A DNA stretch of 64,000 nt, taken from Halopseudomonas pachastrellae (GTDB lineage: Bacteria > Pseudomonadota > Gammaproteobacteria > Pseudomonadales > Pseudomonadaceae). A program made the position numbers and the translations under genes. The notes under the pieces were generated by a model, which saw only the letters and a list, made by a program, of their open reading frames with translations, was not told the origin of the DNA and did not search any database. The stretch is taken from contig NZ_FOUD01000001.1 in the NCBI RefSeq assembly GCF_900114765.1, positions 194,003 to 258,002 on the forward strand, written 5' to 3'. Shown one piece after another: positions 1 to 7,858 of the stretch. Each line of letters begins with the position of its first letter. Positions within the stretch are counted from its first letter, which is position 1.

Positions 1-542
1 TTCAGGGCGATGAGGCAGGCTACGATCACCAGGCCGTGATGCCTGATGTGCCAGGCCCAGAGGAGCTGCCCAACGAAACCGAGTGGACGCGCCGCTATCA
101 GCACCTGATTCATGAAAAGGTGCGCGACAAGGCGCTGGGCGGCAAGCCCATCGAAATCCGTCCGGTGGGTGAGTTCAACCCCTTTGAGCCGAAGGTCGGA
201 GAGCCGGTGCGCTATATGTGGTATCGCGCCGACGGCGCTCTGCCGGATGACCCGCAGGTCCACCGCTATCTGCTGGCCTATGCCTCGGACTTTCACCTGC
301 TGGGCACGGCCATGCAGCCGCACGGTATTTCCAGCTGGTCAACCGCCATGCAGGTGGCGAGCCTAGATCACTCGCTCTGGTATCACCGCCCGCTGCGGAT
401 GGACGACTGGCTGCTGTATGCCATGGACAGCCCCTCGGCCAGCGGTTCGCGTGGCCTGTCACGTGGTCAGATATTCAACCGGGCCGGCGAACTGGTGGCC
501 TCGGTGGCCCAGGAGTCGCTGATGCGCAAGGTTGAGCGCTGA
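1..542 (+). CDS. tesB: Acyl-CoA thioesterase II (TesB), 3' part only
   Basis: The reading frame is open from base 3 and enters from outside the window; about 180 C-terminal residues are present out of the usual ~289. It is the second hotdog half of TesB, which hydrolyses medium- and long-chain acyl-CoA to free fatty acid and CoA in the cytoplasm. Visible family signatures are YASDFHLLG, the ASLDHSLWYHRP block and the C-terminal VASVAQESLMR. By comparison with E. coli TesB these supply the catalytic Asp, Ser/Thr and Gln (the middle residue is Ser here, Thr in E. coli). The stop at 540-542 lies one base before the next gene's start codon, suggesting translational coupling with the HAD gene. Confidence 0.9.
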   Translation, partial: QGDEAGYDHQAVMPDVPGPEELPNETEWTRRYQHLIHEKVRDKALGGKPIEIRPVGEFNPFEPKVGEPVRYMWYRADGALPDDPQVHRYLLAYASDFHLLGTAMQPHGISSWSTAMQVASLDHSLWYHRPLRMDDWLLYAMDSPSASGSRGLSRGQIFNRAGELVASVAQESLMRKVER

Positions 543-543
543 G

Positions 544-1122
544 ATGCACCGGTTGCGCGGCTGGGTGTTTGATCTGGACGGCACGCTGACGCTAGCTCAG
601 CATGACTTTCCAGCGATTCGTCGCGAGCTTGGGGTGCCGGCTGATGCGGATATCCTGACCTATATGGCGACCTTGCCTGCCGACGACTACACCGCGATGA
701 AAGCCCAGCTTGATGCCATCGAGCTGCGGCTGGCGGCGGACGTGCAGCCGGCGCCCGGCGCAGTGGAGCTGGTGCGTCAGCTGCGTGACCAGGGGCGGCG
801 ACTGGGTATCTTGACGCGCAATCTGCAGGTGGTTGCGCGCTCGACGCTCAATGGCCTCGGGATTCTCGACTGTTTTGCCGCCGAAGATGTGCTCGGGCGG
901 GAGGACGCTGCGCCCAAACCTTCGCCCGATGGCATTCACCAATTGCTGGATCGCTGGCAGCTGTCACCGGACGAGGCGGTGATGGTGGGAGACTTTCGCT
1001 TTGATCTTGAAGCGGGCAGGGCGGCTGGCAGCCGCACTTGTCTGATCCTGCCGGACAATCCGTGGCCCGATCTGGTCGACTGGCACTTGCCAAGCTGCAG
1101 TGCGCTGCTGGCACGACTTTGA
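544..1122 (+). CDS. HAD-superfamily hydrolase (phosphatase-like)
   Basis: This 192-residue protein has the complete set of haloacid dehalogenase motifs: FDLDGTL near the N-terminus (nucleophile and acid/base Asp), LTRN as motif II, a Lys in PKPSP as motif III, and GDFRFDLEAG as the acidic motif IV. A small helical cap would lie between motifs I and II. Such proteins are mostly small-molecule phosphatases, but the substrate cannot be read from sequence. The ATG at 544 is preferred over an in-frame TTG at 532 because the latter would overlap tesB and add four non-conserved residues. It begins one base after the tesB stop, so the two are probably co-transcribed. Confidence 0.85.
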   Translation: MHRLRGWVFDLDGTLTLAQHDFPAIRRELGVPADADILTYMATLPADDYTAMKAQLDAIELRLAADVQPAPGAVELVRQLRDQGRRLGILTRNLQVVARSTLNGLGILDCFAAEDVLGREDAAPKPSPDGIHQLLDRWQLSPDEAVMVGDFRFDLEAGRAAGSRTCLILPDNPWPDLVDWHLPSCSALLARL

Positions 1123-1140
1123 TCGTGCTGTAGTTGCCTG

Positions 1141-2001
1141 TCAGTTGGTGCCTTGAAACCGCAGGCGCATCGACAGATCGACGGCTTTGACATCCTTGGT
1201 CATGCTGCCGATCGAAATGTAGTCCACGCCTGTCTCTGCCACGCTACGCAGAGTTTTCTCGGTAATGCCGCCAGAGGCTTCCAGTTTGGCGCGCCCGGCG
1301 TTGAGTTTGACCGCCGTGCGCATGTCATCGTCGCTCAGTTCGTCGAGCATGACGATGTCGGCGCCCGCCGCCAGAGCCTGTTTCAGTTCATCCAGGCTTT
1401 CTACTTCCACCTCGACCGGCTTGCCGGGCGCAATTTCGTGGGCGCGGCTGATGGCCTGGGCGATGCCGCCGCAGGCAGCGATGTGGTTTTCCTTGATCAG
1501 GAAGGCGTCATACAGGCCGATGCGGTGGTTGTGGCAGCCGCCGCAGGTGACGGCGTACTTCTGCGCCAGGCGCAGGCCGGGCAATGTCTTGCGGGTATCC
1601 AGTAGTTTGACGCTGGTGCCGGCAACCATATCCGCGAAGTGACGGCTGCGGGTAGCGGTCGCGGATAGCAGCTGGATGAAGTTGAGCATTGAGCGTTCAG
1701 CGGTCAGCAGGCCGCGGGCTGGGCCGCTGAAGCGACAGATAGTCTGATCGGCGAGCAGGTTGTCGCCGTCGTTGACCAGCCATTCGATGGATATCTGCGG
1801 GTCGACCTGGCGAGCGACTTCATCTGCCCAGGCCTTGCCGCAGAAGACGGCCGCTTCACGGGTGATGATTCGGCCGTCGGCCTGACGCTCGGCTGGGATC
1901 AGGCTGGCAGTGATATCGCCATCGCCCACGTCTTCGGCCAAGGCGCGGCGCACATCTTCAACGATAGTGGTCTGCTGGCTGTCGAGAGTGAGGTTGGGCA
2001 T
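1141..2001 (-). CDS. nadC: Nicotinate-nucleotide pyrophosphorylase (carboxylating)
   Basis: Quinolinate phosphoribosyltransferase converts quinolinate and PRPP to nicotinate mononucleotide in de novo NAD synthesis. The 286-residue product has the highly conserved core [10 protein letters not shown] followed by [21 protein letters not shown], and the C-terminal substrate-binding stretch [11 protein letters not shown]...DIVMLDELS...LEASGGI. The start at MPNLTLD (ATG 1999-2001) matches other Pseudomonas NadC proteins; an upstream in-frame ATG would add eight unsupported residues. In P. aeruginosa nadC sits beside the DUF1631 and ampDE genes. Here the symporter gene lies between them, on the same strand as nadC and upstream of it. 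Confidence 0.96.
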   Translation of the reverse strand: MPNLTLDSQQTTIVEDVRRALAEDVGDGDITASLIPAERQADGRIITREAAVFCGKAWADEVARQVDPQISIEWLVNDGDNLLADQTICRFSGPARGLLTAERSMLNFIQLLSATATRSRHFADMVAGTSVKLLDTRKTLPGLRLAQKYAVTCGGCHNHRIGLYDAFLIKENHIAACGGIAQAISRAHEIAPGKPVEVEVESLDELKQALAAGADIVMLDELSDDDMRTAVKLNAGRAKLEASGGITEKTLRSVAETGVDYISIGSMTKDVKAVDLSMRLRFQGTN

Positions 2002-2051
2002 GCTGGCTCCGGCGTCTGATCGCAAGTGCCGCCGAGTATACCCGATCGCAA

Positions 2052-2080
2052 CAAAAATGCCCGCCTGGCGGCGGGCATCT
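2052..2080 (-). terminator. Intrinsic terminator of the symporter gene
   Basis: A perfect 9-bp stem (2057-2065 with 2070-2078) around a four-base loop is followed, on the minus strand, by a run of five T. It lies 20 bases past the stop of the AGCS symporter and separates it from nadC. Confidence 0.85.
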
Positions 2081-2097
2081 TCAGGTCTGATGGGCTG

Positions 2098-3462
2098 TTA
2101 CTTGTTCATGTAGTTTGCCGGGTCGGCAAAGTAGTCCTTGGTCAGTTTGAAGACCACAGGGCTGAGCAGCAGCAGCGCAATCAGGTTGGGAATGGCCATC
2201 ATGGCGTTCAGCGTATCAGCCACCAGCCACAGGCTGTTTAGATCGATGCCTGGCAGGGTGCCCAGCGGAATGGCGATGATCCACAGCAGGCGGAACGGCA
2301 GGTTGGAGCGCTCGCCGAACAGGAATTGCGTGCACTTCTCGGAGTAGAAGCTCCAGCCGATGATGGTGGTGAAGGCAAAGACAGCCAGGCCGATGCTGAC
2401 GATGTATTGACCCCACATGCCCGGCAAGCCCTGGCTGAACGCCAGTGCCGACAGCGGTGCACCGTTCTCGCCGCTGGTCCAGGCGCCGGTCACCATGATC
2501 ACCAGACCGGTGATCGAGCAGATGATGATGGTGTCAATAAAGGTACCCAGCATGGCAACGGTGCCTTGGCGGATCGGGTTGTTGGTTTGCGCTGCCGCGT
2601 GGGCAATCGGGGCGCTACCCAGGCCTGCCTCGTTGGCGAATACGCCGCGGGCGATACCAAAGCGCATGGCCATCCAGACGGTCGCGCCAGCGAAGCCGCC
2701 GGCTGCCGCGCTTGGGTTGAAGGCGTAATAGAAGATCTGGCTGAAGGCCTCCGGGATCTTGTCGGCATGCAGGATCAGGATGATCAGGCCGCCACCAACG
2801 TAAAAGATCGCCATGATCGGTACCAGCTTGCCTGCTACCTCACCGATGCGCTTGATGCCGCCCAGCAGTACCAGGGCAACCAGCACGGCGATGATGATGC
2901 CGGTGGCCAGCGGTGGGATGTTGAAGGAGCTGTTCAGCGCGTCGGCAACCGAGTTGGATTGGATGGTGTTGCCGATACCAAAGCCGGCCAGCATGCCGAA
3001 AATGGCGAACAGCACGCCCAGCCACTTCCACTTCTCGCCCAGGCCGTTCTTGATGTAGTACATCGGCCCGCCGACGTGGTTGCCGAGCGCGTCTTTTTCG
3101 CGGAAGCGTACTGCCAGCACCGCCTCGCAGAACTTGGTGGCCATGCCTACCACTGCAATGACCCACATCCAGAACAGCGCGCCGGGGCCGCCGAGGAATA
3201 CCGCCGTGGCAACGCCGGCAATGTTACCGGTCCCCACGGTGGCCGACAGCGCCGTCATTAGCGCATTGAACGGGCTGATGTCACCCTCTTCGCTGCTCTT
3301 GCGACCGCGCCAGAGCATACTGAAGCCGTAGAACAGCTTGCGTTGCGGTGTGAGTTTAAGACCTAGCGTCAAATACAGGCCGGTGCCGGCCAGCAGTGCC
3401 AGCATAGCCGGCCCCCAGACTATGCCGTTGATATCCCCGATAAGGGCAATGATTGCTTCCAT
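2098..3462 (-). CDS. Sodium:alanine (AGCS family) symporter
   Basis: A 454-residue polytopic inner-membrane protein with about ten hydrophobic segments. It carries the AGCS signature block around NEAGLGSAPIAHAAAQT and the N-terminal PALLALLAGTGLYLTLGLKLTP region typical of DagA/AlsT transporters. The family imports alanine, glycine or related small amino acids with sodium. Length is normal for the family. The gene appears to be transcribed alone: a terminator follows it, and more than 400 bp of intergenic sequence lies upstream. The exact amino acid carried cannot be told from the sequence. Confidence 0.93.
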   Translation of the reverse strand: MEAIIALIGDINGIVWGPAMLALLAGTGLYLTLGLKLTPQRKLFYGFSMLWRGRKSSEEGDISPFNALMTALSATVGTGNIAGVATAVFLGGPGALFWMWVIAVVGMATKFCEAVLAVRFREKDALGNHVGGPMYYIKNGLGEKWKWLGVLFAIFGMLAGFGIGNTIQSNSVADALNSSFNIPPLATGIIIAVLVALVLLGGIKRIGEVAGKLVPIMAIFYVGGGLIILILHADKIPEAFSQIFYYAFNPSAAAGGFAGATVWMAMRFGIARGVFANEAGLGSAPIAHAAAQTNNPIRQGTVAMLGTFIDTIIICSITGLVIMVTGAWTSGENGAPLSALAFSQGLPGMWGQYIVSIGLAVFAFTTIIGWSFYSEKCTQFLFGERSNLPFRLLWIIAIPLGTLPGIDLNSLWLVADTLNAMMAIPNLIALLLLSPVVFKLTKDYFADPANYMNK

Positions 3463-3895
3463 TGAACGTCGCTCCTGGTGTTGTTCTGTTGCGCGCTTGT
3501 GGCGCGCTCGTTGTCGTTGTCAGTCCGGTGTAGACCAGGGCTGGCTAACGCGCCATCACCTTGTCCGCAGGCCGGGCCGACGCCCGTGAGGTTGTAGCCC
3601 CCAGAGCCACAGCATGCGGGCCAATGCGATGAGACGATAATGCCCCCTTGCTGAGGATATACCAGGATTGCCCCGGGCGTTACTGAATGTGTCGCTTTGA
3701 TGTCGATGGCGGGGAACTGTGATACTGATCAAGAAATCGACAGGAGGGGAGTTCTTTGCAGAGCGAACCCGGTATACTACAAGTTAGTAAAGTTTTGACG
3801 TCAAAAAGTGGTCGCACGGAGTAGCGCTGTCAGGGCAGACATTTCGCATTGGCGTACAGTTGATACGACAAGGTGCCCTTGTCTGGAGAGCAAAC
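3463..3895. other. Intergenic region between divergent genes
   Basis: This stretch separates the symporter (minus) from the DUF1631 gene (plus) and must hold both promoters. I see no convincing gene: the short ORFs here have no family features. A TATACT hexamer at 3773-3778 could be a -10 element for the plus-strand gene, but no good -35 lies 16-18 bases upstream. A perfect 14-bp palindrome follows it at 3793-3806. Confidence 0.5.
3793..3806. promoter_or_regulatory. Perfect palindrome TTTTGACGTCAAAA, operator-like
   Basis: A 14-bp perfect dyad centred on TGACGTCA lies 15 bp downstream of a TATACT hexamer and about 90 bp before the DUF1631 start codon. It is too short and AT-flanked to be a terminator. 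Its position fits a repressor site or a start-proximal control element; no regulator is assigned. Confidence 0.4.
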
Positions 3896-6220
3896 ATGTC
3901 CCAGGACCCCAAGGTGGTTTCCATCAAGCCCAATCTGGCGGCGCGCGCGTCGGCAGGTGCCTCCTTGTTGCCCACACCGCTGCTGACTGTCCGGGATCAA
4001 ACCACCGGCTATTTGCAGCAAGGCCTTGGCGAGGTGTTCGACAAGGCAGACGATGCGCTTTTCGAGATGGCCGATAAGGCCGTAAGTAACGCCGAGCAAA
4101 CTCTTTTCTTTGAAGCCATGCGCAGCGTTCGCCTGCAGCGTGCCAACCTGATTCGAAAAACCTGTGATGGCGTGGTGCTGGCTGCCGAGCAGCTTGCCAG
4201 CGATGCGCCGACTCCCGCACAGACCGTATCCTTTGAGCTGGACTCGCTGTCGCTGGTGCAGCCGGATGAGCTTGAACAGTCGGTTGCTGTCGATGGCATG
4301 ATTGGTCGCGTCGTTGCACGTAATCAGACCGCCCTGAGTCACCTCGCCCTGCGCGTCAACAGCCTGGCCAGAAGGCGCGTGGACGAGCGCAATTGCCCCT
4401 TTGCTCCCGCCCCGCTGATTGAGCATTTTGCCGAGGCCTTGCAGGCGCTGGATATCAACATCAAGGTACGGCTGATCATTCTGAAGCTGTTTGAGCGCTG
4501 TGTGCTCAACGGCATCGACAGTCTTTACGAATCCCTTAATGTAGCGCTGGTCAATGCTGGCGTCATGCCTGATCTGCGTTTGGCGCCGGTGGCCCAAACC
4601 CGCCGTCCGGTGGCTCCGCGAGGCACTGGTGAGGGGCGCGGTGAGCCGTCCGCCTCTGCTGCAGCGCGCTCCAGCTATGGCGGCGAAGAGCAGCAGGAAG
4701 TCTTGGGGATGTTCAGCGAACTGATCGGCAAGTGGCGCATGACCAGCGGCGATATGGCGCTGTCCGGGTTGTCTGGTGCCACTGCAGTGCCGATGCAGAG
4801 CAATGAGTTGCTGCAGGTTTTGGCGAGTATGTCGCCCGAGCACCTTGCTGGCGATGCAGGTAGCAGCGGCCTGCGTCAGCAGATTCAGGGGCTGCTGCAA
4901 GAGCAGCGCGCGAGCAGTGGCGGTGGCAAGACCGTGGCGCGCGTGGATGACGACGTTATCAGCCTGGTCTCCATGCTGTTCGACTTTATTCTCGAGGATC
5001 GGGAGCTGCCGTCGGCGGTAAAGGTACTGATTACCCGCATGCAGTTGCCGGTCCTGCGGGTGGCCATTGTCGACAAGAGTTTCTTCAGTCGGGCCTCGCA
5101 CCCGGCGCGCCGCCTGCTCAACGAGTTGTCGCGCGCCACCATGGGCTGGAACGAGCACGACGATTTGCGCCGCGACCAGCTGCATGCCCTGCTGGAAGAT
5201 ATTGTTGAACAGTTGCTGGCCGAGGCTCAGCCCGACGCGGCACTGTTCGACAGCCTCAACCAGCGCCTGGCTGACTTCCTGCGCACCGAACAGCGCCGCG
5301 CCGAGCGTGTTGAACAGCGCACCCGCGATGCTGAAGAAGGGCGCGCTCGCATTCAGGCTGCACGCAGCGAGGTGGCGCGCGAGATCAACGGCTTGCTGGT
5401 TGGGCGTACGCTGCCGGTTACTCTGGTGGATCTGTTGCGCGACACCTGGAGCCAGGTCATGCAGATGGTCTTTCTGCGTGAGGGTGGCGAGTCCATGGCC
5501 TGGCAGCAGTCGCTGGATACCGCCATGGCACTGGTCGTCAGTGTCGAGCCGGTAGATGCCGCGGGCGTTGAGCTGCGCGTTGAGCACAATCGCCAGGCGG
5601 AGGCGGCCTTGCGCAGCGGTCTTGAGCTGCTGGGCCTGGATGCGGCCGCGATTGTCGCTCAGTTGCAGGCAGTGGCGCAGCCGCAACGCGCTGCGCTGGC
5701 ATTGGCGGAAAAGCCCCAACTGTCGCCAGAGAACGCAGCGCCGGTTGCCGAGGCGCCGATGCAGGCGCCGGTCGTCGAGCTATCGGTGTCTGATGCTGAG
5801 GAACAGGAGCCGGTGCTGCAGTCTGAGCCCGAGCCTGAGCCTGTGGTCGTTGAGGCGGTGCACATTGAGCAGCCTGTGCTGGCCCAGGAAGAGCTTGAGG
5901 TGCCGGTCGAGACAGTAGATGACTTGCCGAGTGTCGGCGCGCAACGCTGGATCGAAAGCCTTGGCACCGGTTGCTGGTTCCAGCTGCAACCGGCTGACGG
6001 CAAGGCCAGCCAGCGCTGCAAGCTGGCTGCGATCATCAGCTTCAGCGGCAAGTACATCTTTGTTAACCGCAATGGTTTGAAGGTGGCTGAGTTCGCTCGG
6101 CAGGAACTGGCACGTTGCTTCGATGAGGGCCGTATCAGCCTGCTGGATGAAAACCAGCTGTTTGATCGGGCGCTGGAGTCGGTCATCGGCAACCTGCGGC
6201 AGTTGCAGGCAAAATCCTGA
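3896..6220 (+). CDS. DUF1631 family protein
   Basis: A 774-residue protein of the DUF1631 family, found next to nadC and ampD in pseudomonads and sometimes misnamed thymidine phosphorylase. Most of it looks helical and soluble. A region rich in Glu, Pro and Val at about residues 600-680 looks like a flexible linker. The C-terminal ~90 residues (WIESLGTGCWFQLQPADGK... KYIFVNRNGLKVAEF) form a small PilZ-like beta domain, though the RxxxR nucleotide-binding motif is not obvious. No signal peptide is seen. The start at MSQDPKVV is chosen because GGAGAG precedes ATG 3896; the longer frame from 3860 lacks this. Function is unknown. Confidence 0.85.
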   Translation: MSQDPKVVSIKPNLAARASAGASLLPTPLLTVRDQTTGYLQQGLGEVFDKADDALFEMADKAVSNAEQTLFFEAMRSVRLQRANLIRKTCDGVVLAAEQLASDAPTPAQTVSFELDSLSLVQPDELEQSVAVDGMIGRVVARNQTALSHLALRVNSLARRRVDERNCPFAPAPLIEHFAEALQALDINIKVRLIILKLFERCVLNGIDSLYESLNVALVNAGVMPDLRLAPVAQTRRPVAPRGTGEGRGEPSASAAARSSYGGEEQQEVLGMFSELIGKWRMTSGDMALSGLSGATAVPMQSNELLQVLASMSPEHLAGDAGSSGLRQQIQGLLQEQRASSGGGKTVARVDDDVISLVSMLFDFILEDRELPSAVKVLITRMQLPVLRVAIVDKSFFSRASHPARRLLNELSRATMGWNEHDDLRRDQLHALLEDIVEQLLAEAQPDAALFDSLNQRLADFLRTEQRRAERVEQRTRDAEEGRARIQAARSEVAREINGLLVGRTLPVTLVDLLRDTWSQVMQMVFLREGGESMAWQQSLDTAMALVVSVEPVDAAGVELRVEHNRQAEAALRSGLELLGLDAAAIVAQLQAVAQPQRAALALAEKPQLSPENAAPVAEAPMQAPVVELSVSDAEEQEPVLQSEPEPEPVVVEAVHIEQPVLAQEELEVPVETVDDLPSVGAQRWIESLGTGCWFQLQPADGKASQRCKLAAIISFSGKYIFVNRNGLKVAEFARQELARCFDEGRISLLDENQLFDRALESVIGNLRQLQAKS

Positions 6221-6285
6221 CCCCCTGATGCAGGCCGCTTCGCGGCCTGATAGCATGTGCCCTGGATAGCAGTGGAGAGGGCGGC

Positions 6286-6840
6286 ATGCGAGTGCAGGAC
6301 GGTTGGCTTGACGACGTGGTGCGTTGTCCCTCAGCACATTGCAATGAGCGTCCGCACAATGAGGTGTCGCTGCTCGTTATCCACAATATCAGTCTGCCGC
6401 CTGGGCAGTTTGGTGGTGGTTACGTCCAATCTTTCTTTCGCGGCCAGCTCGACCCTGCCGCCCATCCCTATTTTGCCGAGATTGCCGCGCTGCGCGTGTC
6501 GGCGCATTTTCTGATTGAGCGCGATGGCGCCATTACCCAGTTTGTCTCCTGCGACGAGCGTGCCTGGCACGCGGGTGCGTCTCGCCATGGTGGTCGCGAC
6601 AACTGTAACGATTTTTCCATTGGTATCGAGCTCGAAGGCACGGATGAGCTGCCCTACACTGAAGAGCAGTATGCCGCGCTGCTGAGCCTGACCCGGGCGC
6701 TGCAGCAGGCCTATCCAGCGATTACCAATAGCCGAATCACCGGTCACGAGTTTATCGCCCCGGGCCGCAAGACCGACCCGGGCGCTGCCTTCAAATGGCA
6801 GCGCTACCTGGCTGCGCTGACAACTCCAAAAGGAACCTGA
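6286..6840 (+). CDS. ampD: 1,6-anhydro-N-acetylmuramyl-L-alanine amidase AmpD
   Basis: AmpD is the cytosolic zinc amidase that strips the stem peptide from 1,6-anhydroMurNAc-peptides during cell-wall recycling and so keeps the AmpC beta-lactamase inducer level low. The 184-residue product has all expected features: the VIHNISLPPGQFGG block, AHFLIERDG, and the GHEFIAPGRKTDPGAAFKW end. His33, His154 and Asp164 correspond to the zinc ligands, and the length equals that of enterobacterial AmpD. It ends right against ampE (TGA then ATG with no gap), so the two form an operon, as in other pseudomonads. Confidence 0.97.
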   Translation: MRVQDGWLDDVVRCPSAHCNERPHNEVSLLVIHNISLPPGQFGGGYVQSFFRGQLDPAAHPYFAEIAALRVSAHFLIERDGAITQFVSCDERAWHAGASRHGGRDNCNDFSIGIELEGTDELPYTEEQYAALLSLTRALQQAYPAITNSRITGHEFIAPGRKTDPGAAFKWQRYLAALTTPKGT

Positions 6841-7668
6841 ATGCACTTTCTTGCCCTGCTACTGGTTTGCCTGTTGATGATGTGGTGCACGCCCCTGCGC
6901 CGTGGCCTGCCTGTGGATATTCCGCAGCTGTGGGCCGGGTTTGCCGCGCGCCGGCTGGCGGACCGGCCGCTGCTCAGCGTGGTGCTGCTATTGCTGCCGC
7001 TGTTACCGGTGGCGTTGCTGCAAGTCTGGCTGGTGGCCCAGGGCTGGACGTTTATGACGCTGCTGCTTTTTGTAGTGGTGCTGCTTGCCTGCATGGGCAG
7101 AGGCGATCCGCTGGGCAGCATGATGGACAGTTTTGAGGCCGCACTGGCGCGTGGTGATGTCGAGGCGGCGGCGCTGGTGGCCGAGCATGAGCAGGGCGTG
7201 GTTGGTCAGGATGCCGCTGGCGTGCTGACGGCAATGCGCGCGGCGCTGGTGCGAGACATGCTGCATGGCTATGTCGTGACAGTGTTCTGGTTTGTTTTGC
7301 TAGGCCCGGTGGGGGCGCTTGGCTATCGTCTGCTGCGCTTGCGTCTGGCGCAGGATATGCCTGCAGGCGGGCCGGTCAGCGCGTTGGCTCATGCGCTTGA
7401 GTGGGTGCCAGCGCGCCTGATGGCAGCCAGCTTTGCGCTGGTTGGTCACTTTGACCATGCTCGTCAGGTGCTGGAAGATGCGCTGCTGAGCTGGGATGTA
7501 GCCGCTGATGACCTAGTGGCGCGCACGGCAGAGGCAGCTTTGACAGGGGGAGAGAGCAGTCTGGCTGACGAGGGTGACAATGCTGCGCTGGCCGACACCC
7601 GAGCCTTGCTCAAACGGGCGTTGCTGGCGTGGGCCGTCGTGCTTGCCCTGCTGGCCGTGCTGGGCTGA
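6841..7668 (+). CDS. ampE: AmpE, inner-membrane regulatory protein
   Basis: A 275-residue protein with four predicted membrane helices: one at the N-terminus (LALLLVCLLMMW), one around residues 45-80, one near 140-160 (VTVFWFVLLGPVGALGYRLL) and one at the extreme C-terminus (ALLAWAVVLALLAVLG). It matches the AmpE / cobalamin-biosynthesis-CobD-like family encoded directly after ampD. AmpE has been proposed as a membrane sensor in beta-lactamase regulation, but its biochemical role is unsettled. It starts immediately after the ampD stop, so co-expression is nearly certain. Confidence 0.93.
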   Translation: MHFLALLLVCLLMMWCTPLRRGLPVDIPQLWAGFAARRLADRPLLSVVLLLLPLLPVALLQVWLVAQGWTFMTLLLFVVVLLACMGRGDPLGSMMDSFEAALARGDVEAAALVAEHEQGVVGQDAAGVLTAMRAALVRDMLHGYVVTVFWFVLLGPVGALGYRLLRLRLAQDMPAGGPVSALAHALEWVPARLMAASFALVGHFDHARQVLEDALLSWDVAADDLVARTAEAALTGGESSLADEGDNAALADTRALLKRALLAWAVVLALLAVLG

Positions 7669-7696
7669 TAAGCCTGGCAGCAGAGCGATGATTCCC

Positions 7697-7723
7697 TAAA
7701 GTTGTCGTTATTGAAGCCGATAG
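7697..7723 (+). promoter_or_regulatory. FliA (sigma-28) flagellar-type promoter
   Basis: TAAAGTTG at 7697-7704, an 11-bp spacer, and GCCGATAG at 7716-7723 match the sigma-28 consensus TAAAGTTT-N11-GCCGATAA at 14 of 16 positions. It lies about 135 bp before the chemoreceptor start and would couple its transcription to late flagellar gene expression. Confidence 0.85.
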
Positions 7724-7858
7724 CGTCAACATGAGACATTAAGAGACGGGGCGCAGGGCGTGCATGCTCCCGTCAGCGGATAACATTAGAACAATCAGCG
7801 CCACGTCAGTTGGCGTATAGCCCCATCCGCAGGGCGGTACACTTAGGAGAACACTCGG

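Noticed and set aside
3756..3778. TTGCAG and TATACT as a sigma-70 promoter
   Set aside because: The spacing is only 11 bp, too short for sigma-70; only the -10-like hexamer is mentioned.
3830..5719. Minus-strand ORF of 629 codons
   Set aside because: Antisense of the DUF1631 gene; composition is that of a mirror frame.
6231..6249. Hairpin CAGGCCG-CTTCG-CGGCCTG between the DUF1631 gene and ampD as a terminator
   Set aside because: No T run follows, and ampD starts 37 bases later; it is more likely an mRNA processing or stability element.
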